Shown here piece after piece: positions 1 to 7,214 of a stretch of DNA of 37,713 bases. Every line of letters starts with the position of its first letter. Position 1 is the first letter of the stretch. Position numbers and translations under genes: made by a program. The notes under the pieces are model-generated. The model ran no database searches. It saw only the letters and a program-made list of their open reading frames with translations, and had not been told where the DNA came from. The stretch is from Oscillospiraceae bacterium (lineage in GTDB: Bacteria; Bacillota; Clostridia; Oscillospirales; Oscillospiraceae): the NCBI GenBank assembly GCA_902768805.1, contig CACXMX010000007.1, positions 1 to 37,713 on the forward strand, in the 5' to 3' direction.

Positions 1-175
1 CGGTGCCAAAGCCGATGTCCAAGACAACAGCGTTCGCTTTCTTCATAATGGTCTTATAGATAGTTCCCAGCACATCCTTATATCCGGCAAAGGGATATGT
101 GTTTTCTTCATCCGATACGCCTACAGTTTTATCATATCCATCTGCCCATAAGTCGAAACCTTTATTGTCAAGCAT
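1..175 (-). CDS. SAM-dependent methyltransferase, N-terminal fragment (runs off left edge)
   Basis: Reading the minus strand from an ATG at 175 gives 58 codons without a stop up to the window edge. The last visible residues, AVVLDIGFGT, are motif I of class I SAM-dependent methyltransferases (the glycine-rich SAM-binding loop), preceded by a typical helical lead-in with GFDLWADGYDKTV near the start. A GGAGG ribosome binding site sits 4 bases before the ATG. The substrate cannot be told because the rest of the protein lies outside the window. Its composition is clearly more AT-rich than the genes to the right, as is the acetyltransferase remnant just upstream. It starts 12 bases after that remnant's stop, so the two were probably once co-transcribed. 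Confidence 0.75.
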   Translation of the reverse strand, partial: MLDNKGFDLWADGYDKTVGVSDEENTYPFAGYKDVLGTIYKTIMKKANAVVLDIGFGT

Positions 176-187
176 AAAGCCTCCAAA

Positions 188-304
188 TTAACTTTCACAC
201 TTTAAGATCATCCTGATTTCCGTGGCTCCGATATTTGAACTGACCAGTTCCTCTCCGGTTGGGACGAAGCCGCACTTCTCATAGAAGCGGATCAAACGGA
301 CTTT
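188..304 (-). pseudogene. GNAT acetyltransferase remnant (C-terminal tail only)
   Basis: On the minus strand the stop codon at 188-190 closes a frame reading back through IRFYEKCGFVPTGEE and ending ILKCES. RFYEKCGF is the classic last-helix and strand segment of GNAT acetyltransferases, which transfer acetyl from acetyl-CoA to amines. The frame meets an in-frame stop at about 302-304, immediately before the recognisable homology, and the upstream sequence to 445 has no GNAT character in any frame I read. Only about 37 residues of an expected 140-180 remain, with no start codon or RBS, so this is a truncated relic. Confidence 0.65.
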
Positions 305-445
305 TTACGTTCTGTCATCCTCTGATTTTTCCCTCAATTTTTAACTAAAAGGGGTCTGAAACGGGCGGTTCCCTCAGTATTAACTACTTTTTTCTCGCCA
401 GAATTCGTCAGATTTTGTCAAAACAAATCAAAAAGATTTTGGAAA
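305..445. other. AT-rich gene-free stretch with a short direct repeat
   Basis: No coding frame is supported here. It contains two imperfect copies of a 17-18 base element, TCCCTCA followed by a short T/A-rich spacer and TTAACTA, at 330-347 and 370-386. The stretch lies between the GNAT remnant and the rpsI terminator and is noticeably more AT-rich than the rest of the window. Confidence 0.5.
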
Positions 446-484
446 GAAAAAACCCCGGAAACGTTGAATTTCCAGGGTTTTTTG
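446..484 (-). terminator. Rho-independent terminator after rpsI
   Basis: On the minus strand the arms AACCCTGGAAA and TTTCCGGGGTT form a stem with one G-U pair and a short loop, followed by TTTTTTC. It lies 19 bases past the rpsI stop and ends the rplM-rpsI transcript. Confidence 0.85.
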
Positions 485-502
485 CATGTCTCTTGGTCTC
501 GA

Positions 503-913
503 TTATCTCTTCGAGAACTGCGGAGCACGACGTGCAGCTTTGAGACCGTACTTTTTGCGCTCTTTCATGCGCGGGTCGCGGGTCAGGTAACCGGCGGCCT
601 TGAGGGGGGCGCGGTAGCTCTCGTCCACGAGCAGAAGGGCACGGGCGATGCCGTGGCGGATGGCGCCGGCCTGACCGGTGACGCCGCCGCCGGCGACAGT
701 GGCTTCCACGTCGTACTTATCCACGGTTCCGGTGGTGACCAGGGGCTGACGCACGATCAGCTTCAGGGTCTCCAGTCCGAAATAATCGTCCAGGGTACGG
801 CCGTTGACGGTGATGGCGCCGGTGCCGTTGGGGATCAGGTGCACGCGGGCGGTGGAGGACTTCCTGCGGCCGGTGCCGTAGGTGTAGGGGCGCTTGCTCT
901 GATAAGTAGCCAT
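503..913 (-). CDS. rpsI: 30S ribosomal protein S9
   Basis: S9 of the small ribosomal subunit; its C-terminal tail reaches the ribosomal P site and contacts tRNA. The 136-residue protein has the family pattern: the [11 protein letters not shown] start, a [19 protein letters not shown] core and the signature basic end [10 protein letters not shown] use the ATG at 913 because a GGAGG lies 9 bases before it and [10 protein letters not shown] aligns with known S9 starts. An in-frame ATG 30 bases further upstream lacks an RBS and would run into rplM. It follows rplM by 17 bases in the standard L13-S9 operon and is closed by the terminator at 446-484. Confidence 0.97.
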   Translation of the reverse strand: MATYQSKRPYTYGTGRRKSSTARVHLIPNGTGAITVNGRTLDDYFGLETLKLIVRQPLVTTGTVDKYDVEATVAGGGVTGQAGAIRHGIARALLLVDESYRAPLKAAGYLTRDPRMKERKKYGLKAARRAPQFSKR

Positions 914-930
914 TATGTTGTTCCTCCTTC

Positions 931-1359
931 TTACTCTTCCCAAGCCTGGGGCTTCTGGGCGGCGTGCTTGTGCTCGGGGCCGGCGAAGACCTTCAGACGG
1001 CGAAGCTGGTGCATCTGGGTGGGGTTCTTGGCCAGCATGCCCTTGACGGCCAGCGTCATGGCCAGCTCGGGACGGGTGGCCATCAGGCGGTCGTACCGGG
1101 TCTCCTTGAGACCGCCGGCGTAGCCAGAGTGGGTGCGGTAAAACTTCTGGGTCAGCTTGTTGCCGGTGAGAACGGCGTCTTTGCAGTTGACGATGATGAC
1201 GAAATCGCCGCCGTCAACGTGGGGGGTGTAGTCGACCTTGCGCTTGCCGCGCAGCAGATCGGCAGCGAGAGCGGCGGTCTTGCCCAGGGGCTTGCCGGCC
1301 GCGTCGAGAACATACCACTTGCGCTGGACGTCCTCGGTCCTTACCATGGTAGTGGACAT
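931..1359 (-). CDS. rplM: 50S ribosomal protein L13
   Basis: L13, an early assembly protein of the large ribosomal subunit. The 142-residue length equals that of E. coli L13. Recognisable segments are [17 protein letters not shown], the [22 protein letters not shown] core with its bound-RNA loop, [10 protein letters not shown], and [23 protein letters not shown] near the end. The ATG at 1359 is preceded by GGAGG. It is first in the rplM-rpsI operon, transcribed from the promoter at 1437-1465 through a leader of about 70 bases that can fold into a hairpin. Confidence 0.97.
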   Translation of the reverse strand: MSTTMVRTEDVQRKWYVLDAAGKPLGKTAALAADLLRGKRKVDYTPHVDGGDFVIIVNCKDAVLTGNKLTQKFYRTHSGYAGGLKETRYDRLMATRPELAMTLAVKGMLAKNPTQMHQLRRLKVFAGPEHKHAAQKPQAWEE

Positions 1360-1398
1360 GAATTTGCCTCCAATATCAGTAATTTTTCATCATTTTGG

Positions 1399-1430
1399 GC
1401 GCACGGAGCCGATTAGGCCCTCAAACGCGC
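1399..1430 (-). promoter_or_regulatory. Candidate L13-type mRNA leader hairpin
   Basis: Just after the predicted transcription start, GCGC arms (1427-1430 and 1399-1402) enclose an inner stem in which GAG and GCC pair with GGCTC around a TAATC loop. Leaders before rplM-rpsI in Firmicutes are known autoregulatory RNAs (L13 leader family). Assigning this hairpin to that family is inference from position and fold only. Confidence 0.35.
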
Positions 1431-1436
1431 TTTATT

Positions 1437-1465
1437 TTTATAGCACAGCCCCTCCGCGGTGTCAA
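1437..1465 (-). promoter_or_regulatory. Promoter of rplM-rpsI
   Basis: On the minus strand, TTGACA (1460-1465), a 17-base spacer and TATAAA (1437-1442) make a near-perfect sigma-A promoter, fitting high ribosomal protein expression. Start expected near 1430. Confidence 0.85.
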
Positions 1466-1554
1466 CACAAGATTTCATCTTTTTTCGATTACCGATCTCA
1501 TAACTCCGATTTTCTTCATTTTTCTCGTTTTTTCTCCGTTTTACTCATTTTCAA

Positions 1555-1593
1555 ATTTAAAAAAGAGCTTTCTCCCCGAGAGGAAGAAAGCTC
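1555..1593 (-). terminator. Rho-independent terminator after the SHOCT-like gene
   Basis: Minus-strand arms GAGCTTTCT and AGAAAGCTC pair perfectly around a loop of about 11 bases and are followed by TTTTTT. It lies 17 bases past the stop of the gene at 1610-1975. Confidence 0.88.
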
Positions 1594-1609
1594 TGTACAT
1601 CCAATGGAT

Positions 1610-1975
1610 TCAGTTCATGTAGGAATCGTAAAGCTGGTCCTGCCTGGTATAGCGCTCAAGCATCTCATTATACTCCTTCTTGTCGATGAGTCCGGCATCC
1701 AGATAGCCCTTGAGCTGCGCGACGCGTTTTTCGTTCTGATGGGAATACCGGTGGTTGACCTCGCCGTAGTCGCAGTCGTCATCCTTTTTGGAGTGGCGGT
1801 TTGCCAGCGACGGGATCGTGGGAGTGGGACGGTCTGCCCGTACGGCCGTCTGCCGGTTCGCGGCGGACGCGCCGCTGCCGGAGCTTGAGGTGTTTTTCTT
1901 TTTGCGGCCGCTGAACAGGCTCACCGCGATAATATAAATAATGAAAATGATCAGCGAAGAGGAAAACCTTGGCAT
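1610..1975 (-). CDS. Small membrane-anchored protein with SHOCT-like C-terminus
   Basis: A 121-residue protein of unknown function. Residues 6-22 form one hydrophobic segment (LIIFIIYIIAV), followed by a basic stop-transfer RKKK, a Ser/Ala/Pro/Thr-rich linker, and a C-terminal segment of about 30 residues (RVAQLKGYLDAGLIDKKEYNEML). That segment matches the short SHOCT oligomerisation motif, in which a leucine-rich helix is followed by aGlID..Ey. The ATG at 1975 is chosen because GGGAGG lies 7 bases upstream and the promoter's -10 box covers 2008-2013. An in-frame ATG at 2005 lies too close to the predicted transcription start to be used. Monocistronic, with its own promoter and terminator. 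Confidence 0.65.
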   Translation of the reverse strand: MPRFSSSLIIFIIYIIAVSLFSGRKKKNTSSSGSGASAANRQTAVRADRPTPTIPSLANRHSKKDDDCDYGEVNHRYSHQNEKRVAQLKGYLDAGLIDKKEYNEMLERYTRQDQLYDSYMN

Positions 1976-2007
1976 AGACGCCGCCTCCCTGTCATACGGA
2001 TACATAC

Positions 2008-2037
2008 ATCATAGCACAATACGCCGCGGCGTGGCAA
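2008..2037 (-). promoter_or_regulatory. Promoter of the SHOCT-like gene
   Basis: Minus strand TTGCCA (2032-2037), 18 bases, TATGAT (2008-2013). The predicted start near 2001 supports translation from the ATG at 1975. Confidence 0.6.
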
Positions 2038-2041
2038 GCGG

Positions 2042-2530
2042 TCACCGATAGAGAAGTCCGGAGGGAAACAGAAACAGATACGGCGCGGTGAAGACCGCCA
2101 GATTTCGGGCCGCGCGCCGCGCCTTGCCCGGGTCCAGCCCGGCGCGGCGAAGGATCCGTCTGTCCAGAAGGAAGATCGCTCCGGCGGAGAGCACCAGGGC
2201 TGTGAGAGTGACCGCAAGGGCGGCGGCGTTCCCGAAGGGCGCGTAGGCGAGATTATAGGAGAGAGGATCTCCCGGAGTGAAGGCATAGACGGCAAACAAA
2301 AGCGCGCTGCCGAGAAAGTCGGACGCGAAGCCGGCCAGACAGATCTTCCACGTATGCTTCCGCACAAATGCCGCCCTGTCCGTATCGGCGGGGAGACTCA
2401 GGCGCAGCACCAGGGCGTCGATACCGTAATTGAGCGGGATCAGCGCCAGCCAAAGCCACGAGGGCCACCAGACGAGCATCCATAAGGGAAACATCACGTT
2501 ATACACTCGGACGCCGGTTCTCTTTTCCAT
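2042..2530 (-). CDS. Small integral membrane protein, unknown
   Basis: A 162-residue protein with about four hydrophobic segments: the Trp-rich MFPLWMLVWWPSWLWLALIP, then ICLAGFASDFLGSALLFAVYAF, AALAVTLTALVLSAGAIFLL and a last NLAVFTAPYLFLFPSGLL. Short charged loops such as RRILRRAGLDPGKARRAAR face one side. I do not recognise a family. The ATG at 2530 has AAGGAGGAG just upstream and starts MEKRTG; an in-frame ATG 51 bases earlier has no RBS. It diverges from the beta-helix lipoprotein gene, and an inverted repeat lies immediately behind its likely promoter. Confidence 0.6.
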   Translation of the reverse strand: MEKRTGVRVYNVMFPLWMLVWWPSWLWLALIPLNYGIDALVLRLSLPADTDRAAFVRKHTWKICLAGFASDFLGSALLFAVYAFTPGDPLSYNLAYAPFGNAAALAVTLTALVLSAGAIFLLDRRILRRAGLDPGKARRAARNLAVFTAPYLFLFPSGLLYR

Positions 2531-2553
2531 TTCGCTCCTCCTTTCCTGTTCCC

Positions 2554-2581
2554 GATATACAGACGGACCCGGGAAGGACAA
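2554..2581 (-). promoter_or_regulatory. Possible promoter of the membrane protein at 2042-2530
   Basis: Minus strand TTGTCC (2576-2581), 16 bases, TATATC (2554-2559). A moderate match to consensus, abutted on its upstream side by an inverted repeat. Confidence 0.4.
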
Positions 2582-2603
2582 GGTTCACCCGGCCGAGTGA
2601 ACC
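2582..2603. promoter_or_regulatory. Operator-like inverted repeat between divergent genes
   Basis: GGTTCAC, 8 bases, GTGAACC: a perfect 7-bp dyad spanning 22 bases, the size of a dimeric helix-turn-helix operator. It directly adjoins the -35 box at 2576-2581 and lies 57 bases before the lipoprotein start. No regulator gene is adjacent. Confidence 0.4.
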
Positions 2604-2659
2604 GCCGCACAGGAAGGGACGTCATATGGGTATAAACCACTCGAAAGGAATTGACCCTT

Positions 2660-4738
2660 ATGAAAAGATTCCTGATCCCGATCCTTGCGCTGGCCCTTTT
2701 GCTGACAGGCGGCTGCGCTTCGGCCGGGAAAATCGAAGAAACCGCCTCAGACCCGACAGCGGAGCCGGTCGCCGCGGAAGAAGACGTCCTGCGCGTATCC
2801 ACTTTGGATGAGCTGTTTGCGGCAGTCGCGCCGGGCGCCGTGATCGAACTCGGCGAAGACGTTTTCACACTGACCCCGCCCGAAAACGCCGGAGAGATCA
2901 ATCCCTACTGCCGCTGGGTGGATATCTACGACGGATATGAGCTGGAGATCCACGACGTGGATAACCTGACGATCCGGGGCTCCGGCGCGGACAAAACCAC
3001 GGTCAGCGCTCTGCCGCGCTACGCCAATGTGCTCACGTTCCGCAACTGCAGGGGCCTGACCGTAGAGGACCTGCGCGCGGGCCACACGGAAGAGCCCGGC
3101 GCCTGCTCCGGCGGCGTTTTGTATCTGTACGGCTGCCGCGGCGCCGCGGTGCGCTCCTGTGCTCTTTACGGCTGCGGCACTGTGGGTGTGCAGGGCGAGG
3201 AGTGCGCGGACCTGACCGTACAAAGCACACGCATCTACGAGTGCAGCTACGGCGCCGTTTCGGCGTGGAACTGCGGCGTGGTGCATATTTACGACTGCGA
3301 TATTGACAGCTGCGGGGCAAAGGAGACCGGTCCTGCCTTCGGCCTGTTCGAGGTGAACGGGACCGACATCTTCACCGTGGCCGATTGCCGGATCACCGAC
3401 AATGCCGCCATGTCCCTCGTTATCGCCAACAACGGCAGCAATGTCAAGTTCCTGTCCAATGATGTGAGCGGCTGCCGGTTCGATGCTCCGGTGTTCGACC
3501 TGAACCGTTCCGCCGCCGCGGTGGACGGATGCTCCCTGGTCAGCAACAGCTATCTGCAGTGGTCCGGGACGATCCGGCCCGTGGACGCGGAAGGCGCCGT
3601 GCTCAGCGACGAGGCTCTCGCGGCCATGACGCTGCGCCCGATCGACCCGCAGTCCGTAAGCGTTCATCCTCCGTTGACCGAAGCCGCGGAGGTGGAGCCG
3701 GGCGGAGAGCTGCGCGTTTCAACCGTAGACGAATTTCTGTCCGCCATCGGCCCCGACCGTACCGTGATCCTGGCCCCGGGAGTCTATGATCTGTCCGCCG
3801 CGGCCGGGTACGGCGGCTTCGGCGGGAAGCACTTTTACTGGCAGGACACCTATGACGGCCCCGAGCTGGTGATCGACGGCGTTTCCGGCCTGATGATCCG
3901 CGCCGAGAGCGACGATCCGCGCGACACGGTGATCACCGCCGCGCCCCGTTACGCCAACGTGCTCTCCTTCCGCGGCTGCAGCGGCGTCGGCCTGACCGGC
4001 TTCACCGCGGGCCACTCCGAGGGGATCGGAGAGTGCACGGGCGGGGTGATCAGCCTGCAGAACAGCTCTTACGCCGTGATCGACAGCTGCCGCCTCTACG
4101 GCTGCGGCACCTCGGGCGTGAACGCCTGGCAGTGCTCCTCCGTAACCGTGACCGGCACCGAGATCTTCGAGTGCTCCTGGTGCGCGGCCTATCTGTATGA
4201 GTGCGATACGGTCGCTTTCCGCGGCTGCAATATCCACGACGTGCCGAGCCCCGCGCTGACGTTCGACTCCTGTGCCGGCGTGCAGTGGAACGGAGCGACG
4301 GCGGCCAACGGCCAGTATAACGTGTCCGGCGACGTCCTGAAGAGCTGGACCTGGGGAGAGGAAGAAGGCGGATACATCGCCGGAACGCCTTTTCGCGCGG
4401 ACAGCCCGGAGCTGGCCTTCGCGCTGAAGGTGCAGGGCATTTTCGCTTTGGGAGACTGGGCGGAGCTGGCGAAGACCGTCAATTATCCCCTGCGGATCTA
4501 TACCGCCTCCGGCACTTATGTTTTCGACGGACCGGAGGGCATGCGCGCCGAGCTGCTCGACGAGCTCCTGGACAGCGATTTCCGCAGACTGCTGGCCTGT
4601 TCACCGCTGGACGAATACATACCGACGGCTTACGGCAGCGTTTTCGCCGGCGGGCGGGCGGCTTTCGAGCATTTTTCCACGGCCGACGGAACGGAGCTGC
4701 GCCTTACGGCGATCTCCGCGACAGGGTCGCTGTACTGA
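2660..4738 (+). CDS. Secreted lipoprotein with two tandem right-handed beta-helix domains
   Basis: A 692-residue predicted lipoprotein. The MKRFLIPILALALLLTGGC start is a type II signal peptide with the lipid-anchored Cys at 19. Two homologous halves follow, each opening with RVST[LV]DE and then a series of short strand-turn repeats typical of pectate-lyase-like parallel beta-helices. The halves match at landmark points: RYANVLTFRNC versus RYANVLSFRGC, the AGHTE/AGHSE turn, and LYGCGT near rung five of both. A non-helical tail of about 150 residues closes the protein. Such folds commonly bind or cleave polysaccharides, but no catalytic signature is evident. The ATG at 2660 is chosen over an in-frame TTG at 2651 because AAAGGA is well placed and the signal peptide starts cleanly. 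Confidence 0.8.
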   Translation: MKRFLIPILALALLLTGGCASAGKIEETASDPTAEPVAAEEDVLRVSTLDELFAAVAPGAVIELGEDVFTLTPPENAGEINPYCRWVDIYDGYELEIHDVDNLTIRGSGADKTTVSALPRYANVLTFRNCRGLTVEDLRAGHTEEPGACSGGVLYLYGCRGAAVRSCALYGCGTVGVQGEECADLTVQSTRIYECSYGAVSAWNCGVVHIYDCDIDSCGAKETGPAFGLFEVNGTDIFTVADCRITDNAAMSLVIANNGSNVKFLSNDVSGCRFDAPVFDLNRSAAAVDGCSLVSNSYLQWSGTIRPVDAEGAVLSDEALAAMTLRPIDPQSVSVHPPLTEAAEVEPGGELRVSTVDEFLSAIGPDRTVILAPGVYDLSAAAGYGGFGGKHFYWQDTYDGPELVIDGVSGLMIRAESDDPRDTVITAAPRYANVLSFRGCSGVGLTGFTAGHSEGIGECTGGVISLQNSSYAVIDSCRLYGCGTSGVNAWQCSSVTVTGTEIFECSWCAAYLYECDTVAFRGCNIHDVPSPALTFDSCAGVQWNGATAANGQYNVSGDVLKSWTWGEEEGGYIAGTPFRADSPELAFALKVQGIFALGDWAELAKTVNYPLRIYTASGTYVFDGPEGMRAELLDELLDSDFRRLLACSPLDEYIPTAYGSVFAGGRAAFEHFSTADGTELRLTAISATGSLY

Positions 4739-4757
4739 ATAGTAACGACCGGAAAGG

Positions 4758-4788
4758 AAAGCGCCGCGGCTTTGGCCGCGGCGCTTTT
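4758..4788. terminator. Bidirectional hairpin terminator between convergent genes
   Basis: AAAGCGCCGCGGC (4758-4770) pairs perfectly with 4775-4787 around a 4-base loop, with a T run on the plus strand. It ends the lipoprotein gene and probably also the convergent URO-D operon. Confidence 0.85.
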
Positions 4789-4804
4789 GCTGATTTGGGT
4801 CGGG

Positions 4805-5797
4805 TTATCGGAATACTTCCCTGCTGTAGGCGTCGATCTCTTCGGTGGTGGCGTCGTACACGCCGGGGAAGGTGCTCATGGCCAGACCCTGGCTGGCACC
4901 GGGGATGAAGTAGAGCTTGCCGCACTCGTCGCAGCAGCGGCGGACCTCGGCGCGGACTTTCTCGCGGGTCCAGCCGGGGAAGTCGATGGCCGCGGAGTCG
5001 ATGCCGCCCATAAAGCTGATCTGAGGACCGTATTCTTTGATCAGGGCGGGAATATTGTTGCTGGTCATTACGCCCTGCCAGATATCGATGCCCATCTCGA
5101 TCATCTGCGGCACCAGCGTGGCGGCGTAGGAGTCGGAGTGGTGAACCACCAGTTCCACGCCGTGGTCGCGGTAAAAGCCGTAGATCTTTTTGTAGGGCTC
5201 CAGATAGAACTCGCGGAACATCTCGGGGGAGATGAAGGTGCTGGTCTGGGAACCCCAGTCGTCGTGGTGGAACAGCGCGTCGGGCTTCAGGTATTTGCAG
5301 ACCTCGGCGGCATAGTCCAGCTCGAACTGAGTGAGAACCTCGATCAGCTCGTGCATCTCGTCGGGATACTCATAGAACGCCACCAGGCAGTTTTGGATCT
5401 CCATCAGGTAATGGCACTGCTCGAAGAGACCCGGGGCCACAAAGGCCATGCAGAACTGCTCATTCCGGTCGACGGCGTTGGCGCGCTCAATGAAGGGCTC
5501 CCATTCGGAGGCGTCATAGACCACGTTGGGGACCTTGACATAGTCCTGCCAGTGTTCCATATCCTTGATGACGATCTTGTCGGGGGTGTGCACGGGGAAG
5601 GCACCGGGGACGTTCTCGGGGAAGGACTTGGTGATGCCCCAGGCGTTAACCACGTTCATCTGGCCTCGGGCCGGGTTGGCGTTGCGCAGACCGAAGGGCG
5701 TGCCGATGATCATGCCGAACGCCTCATACTGGTTGACGAAGCGCTCGGGCTTGCCGCCGTGAATGGTCTCAAGAAGATTCTGTCTCGGAGTCAGCAT
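4805..5797 (-). CDS. URO-D/MtaA-like protein (uroporphyrinogen decarboxylase superfamily), second gene of pair
   Basis: A 330-residue TIM-barrel protein of the URO-D superfamily. This includes HemE and, in anaerobes, the methylcorrinoid:coenzyme or tetrahydrofolate methyltransferases (MtaA, MtbA and relatives). Visible family marks are the LLETIHGGKPERF start, LFHHDDWGSQ at about 175-184, MIEMGIDIWQG near 233-242 and a late PGVYDATTEEIDAY. MtaA-type enzymes use a zinc site with a His-x-Cys pair; here the matching segment reads VVHHSDSY (217-224), with no Cys. It shares its architecture with the gene upstream at 5836-6933, 38 bases away, so the two are co-transcribed paralogues. A true HemE role is unlikely given the DDWG form. 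The substrate is unknown; a methyltransferase or methyl-binding role is inference. Confidence 0.8.
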   Translation of the reverse strand: MLTPRQNLLETIHGGKPERFVNQYEAFGMIIGTPFGLRNANPARGQMNVVNAWGITKSFPENVPGAFPVHTPDKIVIKDMEHWQDYVKVPNVVYDASEWEPFIERANAVDRNEQFCMAFVAPGLFEQCHYLMEIQNCLVAFYEYPDEMHELIEVLTQFELDYAAEVCKYLKPDALFHHDDWGSQTSTFISPEMFREFYLEPYKKIYGFYRDHGVELVVHHSDSYAATLVPQMIEMGIDIWQGVMTSNNIPALIKEYGPQISFMGGIDSAAIDFPGWTREKVRAEVRRCCDECGKLYFIPGASQGLAMSTFPGVYDATTEEIDAYSREVFR

Positions 5798-5835
5798 GCA
5801 TATCCCTCACTTTTCGCTGCAGGGTCCGCGTCTTC

Positions 5836-6933
5836 TCAGCCGCGGCCGTAAAGTTTGTTATAGAAGGCCAGGGAGTAGTTGTAGAGCTCGTCGGCGGCGA
5901 TGGCGCCCTGCTGAGGATCGCGGAAATCGGCCTGGATGGAAGCCAGAATGCGGCCGTTCACGCCGTAGTGATCCACCCATTCGTCCACCGTGCGGCGGAT
6001 CTCCTTTTCGCTGGAGCCCGGCTTGATGACCAGCGGGAAGGCAAAGGACATCTGCTTGTTGTAGTTGTCGAACATCCAGTCGATGTCGTTGGCGTTGGCC
6101 TGCGGTCCCCACATGTCGATGCCCATCTCGATCATCATCGGGATGTACTGCTGGTTCCGGCCGCAGGAGTGCAGCTCCAGGAACTTGCCCTGCCCCTTGA
6201 TGAAATCGGTGAGGCGCTTGGTGGCGGGCATGAGCTGCTCACGGAACATCTCGTTGGAGAAGAATCCGGCGCGCTGGGTGCCCCAGTCGTCGTGATAGAG
6301 CACGCCGTCCACCCGGCCGTAGTACTTGAAGATCTTGTCGCAGGTCTCGATCTTGTAGTCGGCCATCTTCTGGAAGAATTCCTCCAGCAGCTCGGGCTCC
6401 TCATAGAAGGCGATCAGCGACTCGTCAAACGGGATCATCTCGTGCAGGCGCTCGAAGATGCCCTCCACGCACTCATAAATATGCACGCGGTCGGGGTCCA
6501 GATTGGTCTGGATCTTCTTGCCGTCGGCCTCAAAGTCCACCAGAGACATGTCGGGCCACTCCAGCTCTTCCTTCCAGTTGGCGAACTCACTGAAGGTGCG
6601 GGTGCCGGGCTTGGTGATCATGCCGCCGGCAACCTCGGCCATGATCCAGTTGACGCCCCACCAGTCCCAGCCGTCGACCTCGGGCACGGGGTGCTCTTCC
6701 ATGGCGTCGGGCCAGATGATGTTGCTGTCGGTGAAATACTGCGGGATCCAGTAGGGCTGCTGGCCGCGGACGGCACGCTCATAGTTCTCCCTCGTGGGGA
6801 TCGGACGCGCGGAATCGGGGGGATTCAGCGGGGGCTTGGCCTGCTGGAACATCCAGGGGAACGTGCCGGGCTTCTGCCACCACTGGGAATAATCGCGCTC
6901 GGCGGCCTGCTTCATAAACTTACCAACACTCAT
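5836..6933 (-). CDS. URO-D/MtaA-like protein (uroporphyrinogen decarboxylase superfamily), first gene of pair
   Basis: A 365-residue URO-D superfamily protein, paralogous to the next gene. LYHDDWGTQ lies at 212-220 and ELHSCGRNQQ at 253-262, so the His-x-Cys part of the MtaA-type zinc site (H255, C257) is kept. No further Cys follows it, so the full His-x-Cys...Cys set is incomplete. MIEMGIDMWGPQ at 267-278 repeats the motif in its partner. The ATG at 6933 is used because GAGGAGG lies just upstream; the open frame extends far beyond it into a non-coding region with no homology. It is transcribed divergently from the PucR-type regulator, its probable controller. No corrinoid-binding protein gene is adjacent, which one would expect for a complete methyltransfer system. 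Confidence 0.8.
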   Translation of the reverse strand: MSVGKFMKQAAERDYSQWWQKPGTFPWMFQQAKPPLNPPDSARPIPTRENYERAVRGQQPYWIPQYFTDSNIIWPDAMEEHPVPEVDGWDWWGVNWIMAEVAGGMITKPGTRTFSEFANWKEELEWPDMSLVDFEADGKKIQTNLDPDRVHIYECVEGIFERLHEMIPFDESLIAFYEEPELLEEFFQKMADYKIETCDKIFKYYGRVDGVLYHDDWGTQRAGFFSNEMFREQLMPATKRLTDFIKGQGKFLELHSCGRNQQYIPMMIEMGIDMWGPQANANDIDWMFDNYNKQMSFAFPLVIKPGSSEKEIRRTVDEWVDHYGVNGRILASIQADFRDPQQGAIAADELYNYSLAFYNKLYGRG

Positions 6934-7214
6934 TTTGTACCTCCTCAATATCGGCTGATTATGCTTATTACATACGGACAAATCTGTACATATATCATTA
7001 TATGGGATAAGCCGTCCTTTCCCATGTGCCGCACGCACAAAAAAGAAAGGGTCCCGCCGAGTTGAATTTTCCTCTCCCGGGAGCGGAAGAGTTTCCCCCG
7101 GGAACGCCTGCCCAAATCCGCACAAATTTCCGATTGAATTTTTGTGCGGAAAGGATTAATATTATTGAGAGAAACTGTATTCTTTTGCGGACATCACATC
7201 CGGGGGGATCCGAT
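6934..7214. promoter_or_regulatory. Divergent regulatory region between URO-D operon and its regulator
   Basis: This 281-base gap serves both directions. On the minus strand TATAAT (6997-7002) lies about 64 bases before the URO-D start but has no good -35, as expected for an activator-dependent promoter. The plus half holds an inverted repeat at 7117-7150, a CTCCCGGGAG palindrome at 7074-7083 and a second CCCGGGA 21 bases further on. TTGAATTTT occurs twice. Confidence 0.55.
7117..7150. promoter_or_regulatory. Perfect 10-bp inverted repeat upstream of the regulator gene
   Basis: TCCGCACAAA (7117-7126) and TTTGTGCGGA (7141-7150) are exact reverse complements separated by 14 bases. The arm centres are 24 bases apart, about two helical turns. 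It lies 65 bases before the regulator's ATG, so it is a candidate autoregulatory operator, or a leader hairpin if transcription starts upstream. Confidence 0.5.

Noticed and set aside
4805-5797. Naming this gene hemE
   Set aside because: It belongs to the URO-D superfamily but has the HDDWG methyltransferase-like form, a paralogous neighbour and a divergent catabolic-type regulator, and no heme genes are near.
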